Source: Streptomyces adelaidensis
Lineage (GTDB): Bacteria > Actinomycetota > Actinomycetes > Streptomycetales > Streptomycetaceae
Length of the DNA: 64,000 nt
Reading direction: 5' to 3'
Assembly (NCBI RefSeq): GCF_016598475.1
Contig: NZ_JAEMUX010000001.1
Location: 1 to 64,000, forward strand
The translations under genes were made by a program, and so were the position numbers. Of the stretch, positions 22,821 to 31,144 are shown one piece after another (within the stretch, counting starts at the first letter, position 1; each line of letters starts with the position of its first letter). The notes below the pieces were generated by a model, which worked only from the letters and a program-made list of their open reading frames with translations, made no database searches and was not told the DNA's origin.

Positions 22821-23864
22821 GTGCTCGACCTCCCTCCGCTCGCCCGTTTCGGCAACCTCGTCGCCACCGGTCTCACCGATGTGACCAGCGACGCCGCCGC
22901 CCTGGACTCGTCCGGCTTCTGGGCGGTGTGCTCGGACTACGAGGGCGCTCTGGTGTGCGCGCGGTTCCGTGACGTACGTCGCGAGGCCGCACCCGCTCCG
23001 GTGCCGGGGCAGTGGTACGGGCCGGGCGTCGGTGACTGGGTGTCGTCCCTCGACCGCGCCGCGTACGTGGCGGGTGTGCGCCGGATCCGTGAGCACATCG
23101 CGGCGGGCGAGGTCTACCAGGCGAACCTCTGCCGGGTGCTGTCGGCTCCCGTCGCGCCGGACGCCGACGTGGACGCCCTGACCGCGCTGCTGGCGCGTGG
23201 CAACCCGGCACCGTTCGCAGGAACGATTCGTCTTCCGGCGTACGGCGTGGAGATCGCCACCGCGTCTCCCGAGCTCTTCCTGCGCCGCGACGGCCGGGTC
23301 GTCGAGTCGGGCCCCATCAAGGGCACCGGACGCACCGAGGCGGACCTGCTGGAGAAGGACTACGCCGAGAACGTGATGATCGTCGACCTGGTCCGCAACG
23401 ACATCGGCCAGGTCTGCGCCACCGGCTCCGTGACCGTGCCCGACCTGTGCGTCGTCGAGAAGCACCCCGGCCTGGTGCACCTCGTCTCCCTCGTCCGCGG
23501 CGAACTGCGTACGGGCGCCGGCTGGCCGGAGCTGCTCGCCGCCGCCTTCCCGCCCGGTTCCGTCACCGGCGCGCCCAAGTCGAGCGCCCTGCGGATCATC
23601 GACGCCCTGGAGACCGCCCCGCGCGGCCCGTACTGCGGAGGCATCGGCTGGGTCGACGCCGGCCGGGGCACCGCGGAGCTGGCCGTCGGCATCCGTACCT
23701 TCTGGGTCGACCGGGCCGCCGGCGAGCTGCGCTTCGGTACGGGAGCGGGCATCACCTGGGGCTCGGACCCCGAGGCGGAGTGGCTGGAGACCGAGCTGAA
23801 GGCCGCCCGACTGCTCGCGGTAGCGTCGGGGACGTACGAGGCGAGTGGGAGGACCCTTACGTGA
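22821..23864 (+). CDS. Chorismate-binding enzyme (aminodeoxychorismate synthase component I-like, PabB)
   Basis: A 347-residue chorismate-utilising enzyme. Motifs are YQANLCRVL, the active-site Lys167 in SGPIKGTGR, the segment MIVDLVRNDIG, PGSVTGAPK and GGIGWVD. It is shorter than TrpE/PabB (about 450-500) because the N-terminal regulatory portion is reduced. Most likely it makes 4-amino-4-deoxychorismate for folate, since it overlaps by 4 nt (GTGA) with a class-IV aminotransferase of the PabC type. A separate glutaminase would have to come from elsewhere. Start GTG 22821. Confidence 0.82.
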   Translation: MLDLPPLARFGNLVATGLTDVTSDAAALDSSGFWAVCSDYEGALVCARFRDVRREAAPAPVPGQWYGPGVGDWVSSLDRAAYVAGVRRIREHIAAGEVYQANLCRVLSAPVAPDADVDALTALLARGNPAPFAGTIRLPAYGVEIATASPELFLRRDGRVVESGPIKGTGRTEADLLEKDYAENVMIVDLVRNDIGQVCATGSVTVPDLCVVEKHPGLVHLVSLVRGELRTGAGWPELLAAAFPPGSVTGAPKSSALRIIDALETAPRGPYCGGIGWVDAGRGTAELAVGIRTFWVDRAAGELRFGTGAGITWGSDPEAEWLETELKAARLLAVASGTYEASGRTLT

Positions 23865-24682
23865 AGATCTGGCTCGACGGCGGACTGCAGGACATCGACT
23901 CCGCCCGTGTCTCCGTCCTCGACCACGGACTGACCGTGGGCGACGGCGTCTTCGAGACCGTGAAGACGGTCGACGGGCGGCCGTTCGCGCTGACCCGCCA
24001 CCTCGACCGGCTGGGCCGCTCGGCGCGCGGACTCGGTCTGCCCGAGCCCGACCTCGACGAGGTACGCCGCGCCTGCTCCGCCGTCCTGGACGCCGGCCCG
24101 GTGGCGCTCGGCCGGCTGCGCATCACCTACACCGGCGGTGTCTCCCCGCTCGGCTCCGACCGCGGCGAGAACGGCCCGACCCTCGTCGTCGCCCTCGGCG
24201 GGACCGCCCGGCGCGCCGACTCCACCGCCGCGATCACCGTCCCCTGGACCCGCAACGAGCGTGGCGCCCTCACCGGCCTCAAGACCACCTCGTACGCCGA
24301 GAACGTCGTTGCCCTCGCCCGCGCCCACGAACAGGGCGCCACCGAGGCGCTGTTCGCCAACACGGTCGGGCAGCTCTGCGAGGGCACGGGCTCCAACGTC
24401 TTCGTCGTCCTCGACGGCGAGCTCCACACCCCGCCGGTCGCCTCCGGCTGCCTGGCGGGCATCACCCGCGCGCTCGTCGTCGAGTGGACCGGCGCCCGCG
24501 AGACCGAGCTGCCCCTGGACGTCCTGGACCACGCCGACGAGGTCTTCCTGACATCGAGCCTGCGCGACGTGCAGGCCGTGCACCGCGTCGACGCCCGCGA
24601 ACTGCCGGGCACGCCCGGTCCGGTGACGGCCAAGGCGATGCGGGTCTTCGACGAGCGGTCCGGGGACGACCAGGACCCGTGA
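23861..24682 (+). CDS. Aminotransferase class IV (PabC-like aminodeoxychorismate lyase)
   Basis: A 273-residue fold-type IV PLP enzyme. It begins with the family start VKIWLDGGLQ and DHGLTVGDGVFETVKT (residues about 20-36); the PLP Schiff-base Lys is K141 in GLKTTSYAEN, and GTGSNVFVV and LTSSLRDVQAVHRVD follow. Given the translationally coupled PabB-like gene before it, the likely reaction is 4-amino-4-deoxychorismate to p-aminobenzoate plus pyruvate. A branched-chain or D-amino-acid transaminase role is the alternative within this fold. Confidence 0.85.
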   Translation: MKIWLDGGLQDIDSARVSVLDHGLTVGDGVFETVKTVDGRPFALTRHLDRLGRSARGLGLPEPDLDEVRRACSAVLDAGPVALGRLRITYTGGVSPLGSDRGENGPTLVVALGGTARRADSTAAITVPWTRNERGALTGLKTTSYAENVVALARAHEQGATEALFANTVGQLCEGTGSNVFVVLDGELHTPPVASGCLAGITRALVVEWTGARETELPLDVLDHADEVFLTSSLRDVQAVHRVDARELPGTPGPVTAKAMRVFDERSGDDQDP

Positions 24683-24763
24683 GGACCACGGATCCGGAGC
24701 CGGGCCTCAAGAGCCACGAATATTGGGCTGAATCGGCGGTCCGGAGCGGGTAGAACACCCCTG

Positions 24764-25588
24764 ATGACCACCACTCTGCGGCCGATCGAGCCGCTTCAGC
24801 ACGCCGCCGACGGGACGCGTTCGCGCCGCTATCAGGTGTGCGTGAACAGCCGTCCCGTCGGCGCGATACACCTGGACACCCATCCCGCCTTCGGGAACTC
24901 CGTGGCCCGGCTCCGGGACCTGCGGATCGAGGAACCGGACCGGCGGCGCGGACGAGGCACCGTGGCCGCGCTCGCCGCCGAGGAGGTGGCGCGCGGCTGG
25001 GGCTGCCGACGGATCGAGACGTCCGTCCCGGCCGACGCCGAAGCCGCCCTGGGACTCACCCAGGCGCTCGGTTACGTCCTGCGCAACCGCACCATGCGCA
25101 AGACCCTCGGCTCCACCCCGCCAGAACTGCCCGCGGGCAGCCGGGGACGGCCGATGACGGAGGCCGAGTTCGTGCCCTGGGAGAAGGCGAGCCGGGAGGA
25201 CTACGTCCAGGACTGGATCGATCGCGGGGTGCCCGAGGCGGAGGCGCGCACCAAGGCCGATCGCGACCATGACCAGCTGCTGGGCCAAGGCATCCAGACC
25301 GAGAACATGCTGTTCAGCGTCCTGGAACACGAGGGAACCCGGGTCGGCGTCCTGTGGCTGGCGCTCACCGACGGCGGCACCTTCGTGTACGACGTGGAGG
25401 CGGCCGCCGCACACCGGGGCCGGGGCCACGGCCGCTCCCTGATGCTGCTGGCCGAGGCCCAGACGCTGACGGCGGGGAGATCCGTCATCGGCCTCAACGT
25501 CTTCGCGGGGAACATCCGGGCCGAATGCCTCTACGAGTCGCTCGGTTACGAGACGACCGTCCGTCATTTGACCAAGGAGCTGATCTGA
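24764..25588 (+). CDS. GNAT-family N-acetyltransferase, two GNAT-like halves
   Basis: A 274-residue protein. The C-terminal half (about 130-274) has a good acetyl-CoA site (VEAAAAHRGRGHGRSLMLLAE) and the end NVFAGNIRAECLYESLGYE. The N-terminal half has a shorter degenerate repeat of the fold (RIEEPDRRRGRGTVAAL, TQALGYVLRNRTM). This tandem arrangement resembles mycothiol-synthase-like GNATs, but the substrate is unknown. Start ATG 24764; it sits between the PabB/PabC pair and the DsbA-like gene. Confidence 0.82.
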   Translation: MTTTLRPIEPLQHAADGTRSRRYQVCVNSRPVGAIHLDTHPAFGNSVARLRDLRIEEPDRRRGRGTVAALAAEEVARGWGCRRIETSVPADAEAALGLTQALGYVLRNRTMRKTLGSTPPELPAGSRGRPMTEAEFVPWEKASREDYVQDWIDRGVPEAEARTKADRDHDQLLGQGIQTENMLFSVLEHEGTRVGVLWLALTDGGTFVYDVEAAAAHRGRGHGRSLMLLAEAQTLTAGRSVIGLNVFAGNIRAECLYESLGYETTVRHLTKELI

Positions 25589-25613
25589 GAGCCACCGCGA
25601 GTGGTCCCCGGGG

Positions 25614-26132
25614 TCAGACGCCCCCGGCCAGCAACCGGTCGGCGATCTCCTCGACGCGCTCGCGCAGCCCGGCCCGGCTCTTGCCGCCGTCGAGGCGCTC
25701 GCCGCCGATGACATAGGTGGGGGTGCCGGTCACGCCGATCGCCTTGCCTTCGGCCTGGTCGGCGTCGACGATCAGGATGTGCCGGCCGTCGATCAGCGCG
25801 GTGTCGAACTCCTCGGCGTCCAGCCCGAGTTCACGGGCCACGTCGACCAGGAGCGGCTCTCCCGCACGGTCCAGTTCCTCGACCCGGCCGAGCACGGCCT
25901 CGACGTACGGCCACGCCTGCCCCTGCTCCGCGGCCTCCTCGGCGGCCTGCGCGGCGGCGAAGGCGTGCTTGTGCTTCTCCAGCGGGAAGTGCCGCAGCCG
26001 TACGTCGAGCCGGTCGCCGTAGCGGGCCCGCAGCGCACGGATGTCGTCGAGGGCGCTACGGCAGTCGGGGCACTGGAGTTCGCACCAGACGTCCAGGACG
26101 ACGGCGGACGGTACGGGGGAGGAGTCGCTCAT
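25614..26132 (-). CDS. DsbA/FrnE-like thioredoxin-fold oxidoreductase
   Basis: A 172-residue cytoplasmic thioredoxin-fold protein. The redox motif CPDC is at residues 21-24 (VWCELQCPDC), a helical insertion follows (HFPLEKHKHAFAAAQAAEEA), and the cis-Pro loop is VTGTPTYVI. There is no signal peptide, so it is not a periplasmic-type DsbA; a role in cytosolic thiol exchange is inferred. Start ATG 26132 (MSDSSPVP); upstream in-frame codons look non-coding. It is divergent from the gene at 26343. Confidence 0.82.
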   Translation of the reverse strand: MSDSSPVPSAVVLDVWCELQCPDCRSALDDIRALRARYGDRLDVRLRHFPLEKHKHAFAAAQAAEEAAEQGQAWPYVEAVLGRVEELDRAGEPLLVDVARELGLDAEEFDTALIDGRHILIVDADQAEGKAIGVTGTPTYVIGGERLDGGKSRAGLRERVEEIADRLLAGGV

Positions 26133-26342
26133 GGGGATCAGTCTCCCAGCCGGGGCCGCACCGGCCCAATCGGTCGGCCCCCGGCGGCCCGACGCTCGGC
26201 TCCACCCGGGCGGCGCGACCCCGAGACGACCCGGAGATGTCCCTGAGGTCTCCCCTGGACCATGGCATATCGGACGGGTGGCGGTGCAGGATGGAAGGGA
26301 CGGACCGAGACCGCCCGACCCGAGCAGTGCCTGGAGGACCGG

Positions 26343-26798
26343 ATGATTGCCGAGACAGTCTGTGCCGCCGTCTCCGTGGCAGGCCTGGGCATCGCCGCGA
26401 TCACGGCGTACCGGAAGCGTTTCCTCAGGGCGACTCGCATCGCCGCCTATTCCCTCGTGCCCCTCGGCCTGGTGATGACCGGGGTCGTCGAATGGGTGGC
26501 GGACACCGCCTTCAGCCCGACCGCGTGGGCCGGCTTCGGTGTGCTCGGCGCCGCCTGGTTCCTGTTCATGACGACACGCGCGGTCGAGCGCCGCCGCGGA
26601 GTCACCGGCAAGGAGCGCAAGGCGGCCGAGCCGTCGCGCACCGGGGCGATAGCCCCCGAGGCCTCGGCACCCTCGCTGGGCCCGGGCGCACGGCCAGGGG
26701 CCCGCCCGGCAGCCGCACCCCGGGCGGCCGGCTCCGGCGCGACCGGCAAGGACGACTTCAGCGACATCGAGGCGATCCTCAAGAAGCACGGCATCTGA
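26343..26798 (+). CDS. Conserved membrane protein, unknown function
   Basis: A 151-residue protein with three predicted hydrophobic segments (about 3-20, 35-53 and 58-77), then a basic, Ala/Pro-rich cytoplasmic tail ending in DDFSDIEAILKKHGI, a short conserved-looking helix. ATG 26343 follows a good CTGGAGGACC ribosome site. No family recognised. It lies divergent from the DsbA-like gene across a 210-bp gap in which I see no other feature. Confidence 0.65.
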   Translation: MIAETVCAAVSVAGLGIAAITAYRKRFLRATRIAAYSLVPLGLVMTGVVEWVADTAFSPTAWAGFGVLGAAWFLFMTTRAVERRRGVTGKERKAAEPSRTGAIAPEASAPSLGPGARPGARPAAAPRAAGSGATGKDDFSDIEAILKKHGI

Positions 26799-26978
26799 TC
26801 CGGCGGAGCCCGGCATCGGGCCGCCCGAGGCCTCGCCGACTGAAACGACACAGTAGGTCGGGCGGCGGCGCCGAAGTGATCACGTTCGCTCCGGACCTTG
26901 AGGATATTGGCGAACTCTCCGTCATTCCGGGTGGGTTGATCGCGCGGAGGGCCTCCGCTGCGTCATCATCGCGGCGAG

Positions 26979-27131
26979 ATGCTGGACACAACACAGAGCG
27001 ACACGACCGCCCCACCACAGGAGCGGCGAGGTTGTCTCTTCGCGCTCTCCCAGCCACCGCTGATGATCTTCCTTGCGGTGATCGGCTGCCTGCTGCTCAT
27101 GGCGTCACTGCACGACCTGCTGATGCTCTGA
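26979..27131 (+). CDS. 50-residue single-pass membrane protein
   Basis: A small ORF from ATG 26979 to TGA 27131. It begins MLDTTQSDTTAPPQERRG, then has the hydrophobic helix LMIFLAVIGCLLLMAS (about residues 28-43), ending HDLLML. GCGGCGAG precedes the start. The composition (charged or polar N-terminus, clean helix) suggests a real small membrane protein. Function unknown. Confidence 0.5.
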   Translation: MLDTTQSDTTAPPQERRGCLFALSQPPLMIFLAVIGCLLLMASLHDLLML

Positions 27132-27140
27132 GCCGTAAAC

Positions 27141-27171
27141 GGAGCCCCTGACGTCACCCGTCGAGGGCTCC
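27141..27171. terminator. Weak bidirectional hairpin between convergent genes
   Basis: GGAGCCC and GGGCTCC separated by 17 bases, located between the stop of the 50-aa protein and the stop of the convergent CGNR gene. Confidence 0.4.
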
Positions 27172-27210
27172 GTCAGCCCCCGCCGTCCCGGCCGCCGGTC
27201 CGCGGCCTCC

Positions 27211-27771
27211 TCAGCCCGCTGCCTCCTTGCGGCGCGCCCGGTAGGCGGCCACGTGCAGACGGTTGCCACAGGTGCGGCTGTCGCAGTAACGGCGCGAGCG
27301 GTTGCGGGAGAGGTCGACGAAGGCGCGCCGGCAGTCGGGCGCCTCGCAGCGGCGCAGCCGCTCCTGCTCCCCGGCGACGACGAAGAAGGCGAGCGCCATG
27401 CCGCAGTCGGCCGCGAGATGGTCGGCGACGGACGCGCCCGGCGCGAAGTAATGCACATGCCAGTCGTAGCCGTCGTGGTCGGTGAGCCGGGGGGTGGTGC
27501 CCGCCGCGGCGATCAGATCGTTGATGACCGAGGCGGCCGAGCCCGCCTCGGGGGCCGCGAAGACCTCGGTGAACCGGCCGCGGACCTTGCGCACCGCCGC
27601 GAGATCGAACTCGGACAGGACGCCGACGTCGCTGATCTCGTGGTTTCGTACGAAGTCCTCAAGCGACGCGAGATCCGTGAGCCCGTCCGTCGCCGAGTCG
27701 TTCTCCGGCGCGGTGTTCACCAGATCCACCACGGTGTCGAGGGCGCACCGGGTGTCGTGGGTGATCAGCAC
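27211..27771 (-). CDS. CGNR zinc-finger protein (putative regulator)
   Basis: A 186-residue protein. The N-terminal ABATE-like domain (LDTVVDLVNTAP, about 10-130) precedes a C-terminal CGNR zinc finger with RRCEAPDCRRAFVD and RRYCDSRTCGNRLHVAAYRAR (four Cys ligands, about 140-180). Family members are treated as DNA-binding regulators that may sense a ligand through the N-domain. The CGNR signature is intact. Start ATG 27771. It lies downstream of ssgB on the same strand with a long palindrome between them. Confidence 0.85.
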   Translation of the reverse strand: MLITHDTRCALDTVVDLVNTAPENDSATDGLTDLASLEDFVRNHEISDVGVLSEFDLAAVRKVRGRFTEVFAAPEAGSAASVINDLIAAAGTTPRLTDHDGYDWHVHYFAPGASVADHLAADCGMALAFFVVAGEQERLRRCEAPDCRRAFVDLSRNRSRRYCDSRTCGNRLHVAAYRARRKEAAG

Positions 27772-27935
27772 GTTTCGCTCCCTGGCCTGCGAGGGTCGGG
27801 CGGGCGCCCGCCGATGCTGGCCGATCGTAGTGGCTCGGCGAAGCGGTGGACCGGCACGGGACCGGCCTGGAGCGCCCCTGTCACGACCGGAACGGGCCAG
27901 GGGGCGAATTGGTGCCCCGGCCGGTCACAGCGCGG

Positions 27936-27973
27936 CGACGCCGTCCCGTGGAGCGCTCCACGGGACGGCGTCG
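27936..27973 (-). terminator. Perfect 38-bp palindrome downstream of ssgB
   Basis: CGACGCCGTCCCGTGGAGC is followed immediately by its exact reverse complement, 19-bp arms with no spacer. It lies 87 bases beyond the ssgB stop and 165 bp upstream of the CGNR gene. No T-run follows on either strand. Most simply an ssgB terminator, though a protein-binding palindrome is possible. Confidence 0.6.
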
Positions 27974-28059
27974 ATGGTCGGCCTGAGCCGTATTCGGTTG
28001 TCTGGGCCCGAGCCGTCTCCCCGAGTGGACGGCGCCGGGCGGCTCTGTGAGGCCTCGCC

Positions 28060-28473
28060 CTAGCTTTCGGCCAGGATGTGCGAGAGCTCCTGATCGAGGT
28101 CGAAGTGCCGATGTTCCGTGCCCGGCGGCACGGCGGCGTCTGTGCGCTTCAGGAAGGACTCCAGCGCCCGCGCCGGGGCTTCGAGGAGGGCCTCGCCCTC
28201 CGGAGAGCTCAGGGCGATGCACACGACGCCCTGGCCGTGGCTGCGGGACGGCCAGACACGGACGTCGCCGGTGCCGGTGGGCCGGTGCAGGCCCTCGGCG
28301 AGGAGGTCGCGGGCGAACACCCATTCGACCGTTTCCTCCGCTCCGGTGTGGAAGGTGGCGTGCACGGCGTAGGGATCGGCCGTGTCATACCGCAGTCCCG
28401 CGGGAACAGGCAGTGAGGACTCGCTCGACACAACGAGGCGCAGGTGCAGCTCGCAGCTGACCGTGGTGTTCAT
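28060..28473 (-). CDS. ssgB: Sporulation-specific cell division protein SsgB
   Basis: A 137-residue SsgA-like protein starting MNTTVSCELHLRLVVSSESS and containing DPYAVHATFHTGAEETVEWV and VWPSRSHGQGVVCIALSSPEGEA. Length and sequence fit SsgB, which is nearly invariant in streptomycetes. Known role: with SsgA it recruits FtsZ to future septum sites during sporulation-specific division. Start ATG 28473 with AAAGG upstream. A candidate stress/sporulation sigma promoter lies 60-85 bases upstream. Its presence is strong evidence for Streptomyces. Confidence 0.95.
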   Translation of the reverse strand: MNTTVSCELHLRLVVSSESSLPVPAGLRYDTADPYAVHATFHTGAEETVEWVFARDLLAEGLHRPTGTGDVRVWPSRSHGQGVVCIALSSPEGEALLEAPARALESFLKRTDAAVPPGTEHRHFDLDQELSHILAES

Positions 28474-28532
28474 AAGCGCCAAGGCCTTTCGCTCAGTGTG
28501 CGCTCGGGGATTCGCACGTCGGCGAAATCGAC

Positions 28533-28558
28533 ATGCCACCTACGGTGCCGTTGTAAAC
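28533..28558 (-). promoter_or_regulatory. Candidate sigma-B/H-type promoter of ssgB
   Basis: The minus strand reads GTTT, 14 bases, GGTGGCAT, resembling the GNTT-N14-16-GGGTAT pattern of the sigma-B/H group. A start near 28526 would give a leader of about 50 nt. I recall that ssgB of S. coelicolor is transcribed by sigma-H, which makes this site plausible. Confidence 0.35.
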
Positions 28559-28664
28559 CCCTCTGGGAGTTTTGCGTCGCTTTTGGTAGCTCATCCGGCC
28601 GAGACCGTCTTGGTCCGGTACGACCATTCCGGTGACCGGTTTCTCTCGGGTAGGGTTTGGCTGT

Positions 28665-29144
28665 ATGAGCACGGGGAGTGACGGAACGGGGGAGGCCGCT
28701 GTGGCGGCCGACGGGACGAAGAGTGAAGCAGACGTAGCGAACAGTGAGGCCGATGTGGCGAAGAATGAAGCGCCGCTCGGATCCCGTGCGCCGCAATTCA
28801 TCAAAGCCCGGCGGATGCTGCACGTCAGCTGGCAGGTGGCGGTTTTCGTCATCGGGCTCGCCGTGGTCGTCGCAGGCGTGATCATGCTTCCGCTGCCCGG
28901 CCCCGGCTGGGTCGTGATCTTCGGTGGCATGGCGATCTGGGCAACCGAATTCGTCTGGGCCCAACTGGCGCTCCGCTGGACCAAGCGGAAGGTCACCGAG
29001 GCCACCCAACGGGCCCTCGACCCCAAGGTCCGGCGCCGCAACATCATTCTCACGACGATCGGCCTGGTGATCGTGGCTGTCCTCGTGGGTATCTACGTCT
29101 GGAAGTTCGGCTTCGAGATGCCCTGGAACATCAAGGACCAGTGA
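28665..29144 (+). CDS. PGPGW/TIGR02611-family membrane protein
   Basis: A 159-residue protein. The polar Ala/Glu-rich N-terminal about 45 residues precede two closely spaced hydrophobic segments around the hallmark PLPGPGWVVIFGG (about 80-92) and another membrane helix near 127-146. The family is small, membrane-bound and without known function. Start ATG 28665; further in-frame upstream sequence overlaps the putative promoter region. Divergent from ssgB. Confidence 0.75.
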   Translation: MSTGSDGTGEAAVAADGTKSEADVANSEADVAKNEAPLGSRAPQFIKARRMLHVSWQVAVFVIGLAVVVAGVIMLPLPGPGWVVIFGGMAIWATEFVWAQLALRWTKRKVTEATQRALDPKVRRRNIILTTIGLVIVAVLVGIYVWKFGFEMPWNIKDQ

Positions 29145-29223
29145 TCCCCGACAGGGCGGCATCAGGGCTTCCGGACGTGGTCGTAGGCACCCCCTGACAT
29201 GGGGTAATGTTCTTCCTGCGCCC

Positions 29224-29295
29224 GGGCGATTAGCTCAGCGGGAGAGCGCTTCGTTCACACCGAAGAGGTCACTGGTTCGAACCCAGTATCGCCCA
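29224..29295 (+). tRNA. tRNA-Val(CAC)
   Basis: Acceptor GGGCGAT/ATCGCCC, anticodon stem CTTCG/CGAAG with loop TTCACAC (CAC), T-arm GGTTCGAACC. Nearly identical to the tRNA at 39677-39748. No encoded CCA. Confidence 0.93.
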
Positions 29296-29306
29296 CCGAT
29301 CGATTG

Positions 29307-29342
29307 CGGCCCGGCCCACGGAAACGTGGGCCGGGCCGTTTT
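29307..29342 (+). terminator. Intrinsic terminator of tRNA-Val(CAC)
   Basis: Stem CGGCCCGGCCCACG / CGTGGGCCGGGCCG (14 bp), GAAA loop, then TTTT, 12 bases after the tRNA. Confidence 0.85.
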
Positions 29343-29759
29343 CGTCGTGAATAGGCAGGAGATGTGCGGGGGTATTCAGGCGCCGCCCAAGGCGCCCGGG
29401 CCGTCCGAAATCCGTAGGGCCGGCGGTCGGCAGGGCGCCCTCCGCCGGTGACGCGCGCGGCCGGTGCGGTGCCTTCAACTCCGCTTCCGTGCGGCTGTGT
29501 CGGGCACTCTCCGCCTCCGTCGAAGGTGCTCGAGCCCGGTCGGCTCGTCCCGCTTCCGAGGGCCGGTCGGGCTGTGGCGGCGCCTCGCCCCGCTGACTCC
29601 TTTCAGGCTCACCTGTTTCCTGCTCGGCGGGCCACATCGCGTTCGACCCGTCGATCGCAACTCCCTGGCCTGGCCTTTCAGTTGATCATGTGTCACCTGG
29701 GATGCCTCCTCGGGCGGCCCAACGGCGACTCCGCTTTCCATCAATTCCTGTCCGAATCA
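29343..29759. other. Intergenic region before sugar operon, no gene seen
   Basis: About 420 bp between the tRNA terminator and the operon promoter. Open frames exist on both strands but lack ribosome sites and Streptomyces-like coding bias. I see no RNA gene. The regulatory sites of the downstream operon lie at the right edge (from 29760). Confidence 0.5.
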
Positions 29760-29788
29760 TTGACGTCTCCTGAGGGTCTCCGTACCTT
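29760..29788 (+). promoter_or_regulatory. Promoter of the sugar ABC / rhamnogalacturonan operon
   Basis: TTGACG, 17 bases, TACCTT: a good vegetative-type promoter, with transcription expected near 29795, inside the first operator palindrome. Confidence 0.6.
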
Positions 29789-29796
29789 GTGCCAGC

Positions 29797-29819
29797 AAGC
29801 GCTTACTTGAAACGATTCA
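29797..29819 (+). promoter_or_regulatory. Tandem LacI-type operators
   Basis: AAGCGCTT (29797-29804), a perfect palindrome with the central CG typical of LacI-family sites, is followed by TGAAACGATTCA (29808-29819), an imperfect palindrome of the same class. Both sit at or just after the predicted transcription start, the right place for repression. No LacI-family gene is in the window. Confidence 0.55.
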
Positions 29820-29854
29820 TGGAGCGGGACGCAACGTCGCGGGGAGGCTCAACC

Positions 29855-31144
29855 ATGCAGCAAAACAGGAACGTTGAGAGGCGAACGGTCCTCAAGGCGG
29901 CCGGAGCCTCACTGGCCGTAGCGGGGCTCGGGGCGACGGCCACGGCCTGCGGCGGCGACAGTGGTACGGGGGACGGGACGGTGACGATCCGTTACGCCTG
30001 GTGGGGCGCCGAGGACCGGGCCGAGCGCATCAACAAGACCGTGGAGCTTTTCCACAAGAAGTACCCGAAGATCAAGGTGAAGACGGACTTTCAGCCCTAC
30101 ACCGACTTCTGGAAGAAGTTCAACACCCAGGCCTCCGGTGGAAATCCGCCGGACGTGTTCCAGAATGCCATTGGATTCCTGCGCAAATACGACGCGAAGA
30201 ATGTGCTGCTCGATCTCGGCGCACAGGTCGAGGCGGGCAACCTCTCCATGGACGGCTTCAGAGCGGGCCTGGAGAAGTTCGGCGAGATCGACGGAAAACT
30301 GCTCGGTGTTCCGGTCGGTTCCAACTCGATGGCCCTGGTCGTCGACACGCCCGTCTACACCAAGGCGGGTGTGAAACCGGAGCAGGGCTGGACCTGGGAC
30401 GACTACGACGCGGCGATGAAGAAGATCCGCGACAAGACGGGCCGTGCCGGTGACACCGGCCCGTACAACGTCATGTACCTCTACGACCTCTACCTGCGCC
30501 AGAACGGCAAGGCGTTCTTCACCGAGGACGGGCTCGGTTTCGCCGAGGAGGATCTGAAGGCCTGGTGGACGAAGGCCGAGAAGGCGGTCGAGGAGGGTAT
30601 CTACGCCGACGTCAAGAAGGTCACCCAGATCAAGCCCAAGTCGGCGGTCTCCGGGGAGATCGCCGCCGGCGAGTTCACCTGGGACAACTTCACCATCCGT
30701 TACAGCTCCGAGGGCAAGAGCGAGTACGGCCTCGCCCCCATCCCGACCACGGACGGCAAGAGGACCGGCCAGTACCTCGGCTCGCTGATGCTCAGCGCGT
30801 CCAAGCGCACCCAGCACCCCAAAGAAGTCGCACAGTTCATCGACTTCATGGTGCACGAGCCTGAGGTCGCCAAGATCATGGGTTACGACCGGGGTGTGCC
30901 CGCGACACAGGCCCAGTACGACGCGTTCGCGCCGACCGACCCGGTCAACAAGGCGATCGCCGCGTACGAGGAGTCCCTCGTCTCGTCGGGCGTCCTGGAG
31001 CCCATCACCCCGCACCCGAACGGCGCGGACATCTGTGAGGCCGCGTTCCTGCGCATCGGCGAGGAGATCGGCCTGGGCAAGCGGTCGGTGGACGACGCCG
31101 TCAAGCAGTTCTTCACCGAGTCGAAGACGGCTCTCGGCAGCTGA
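29855..31144 (+). CDS. Sugar ABC transporter substrate-binding lipoprotein
   Basis: A 429-residue family 1 extracellular solute-binding protein. The N-terminus has an RR signal (ERRTVLKAAG) and a lipobox-like LGATATAC with the lipidated Cys near residue 33, so it is anchored outside the membrane. The body shows ITIRYAWWG-type start, GNPPDVFQNA, GVPVGSNSMALVVDTPVY and GWTWDDYDAAMKKI. ATG 29855 has GGGGAGG upstream. It leads an operon with two permeases, overlapping the next gene by one base (TGATG). The substrate is probably a pectin-derived oligosaccharide, inferred from the lyase downstream. Confidence 0.9.
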   Translation: MQQNRNVERRTVLKAAGASLAVAGLGATATACGGDSGTGDGTVTIRYAWWGAEDRAERINKTVELFHKKYPKIKVKTDFQPYTDFWKKFNTQASGGNPPDVFQNAIGFLRKYDAKNVLLDLGAQVEAGNLSMDGFRAGLEKFGEIDGKLLGVPVGSNSMALVVDTPVYTKAGVKPEQGWTWDDYDAAMKKIRDKTGRAGDTGPYNVMYLYDLYLRQNGKAFFTEDGLGFAEEDLKAWWTKAEKAVEEGIYADVKKVTQIKPKSAVSGEIAAGEFTWDNFTIRYSSEGKSEYGLAPIPTTDGKRTGQYLGSLMLSASKRTQHPKEVAQFIDFMVHEPEVAKIMGYDRGVPATQAQYDAFAPTDPVNKAIAAYEESLVSSGVLEPITPHPNGADICEAAFLRIGEEIGLGKRSVDDAVKQFFTESKTALGS

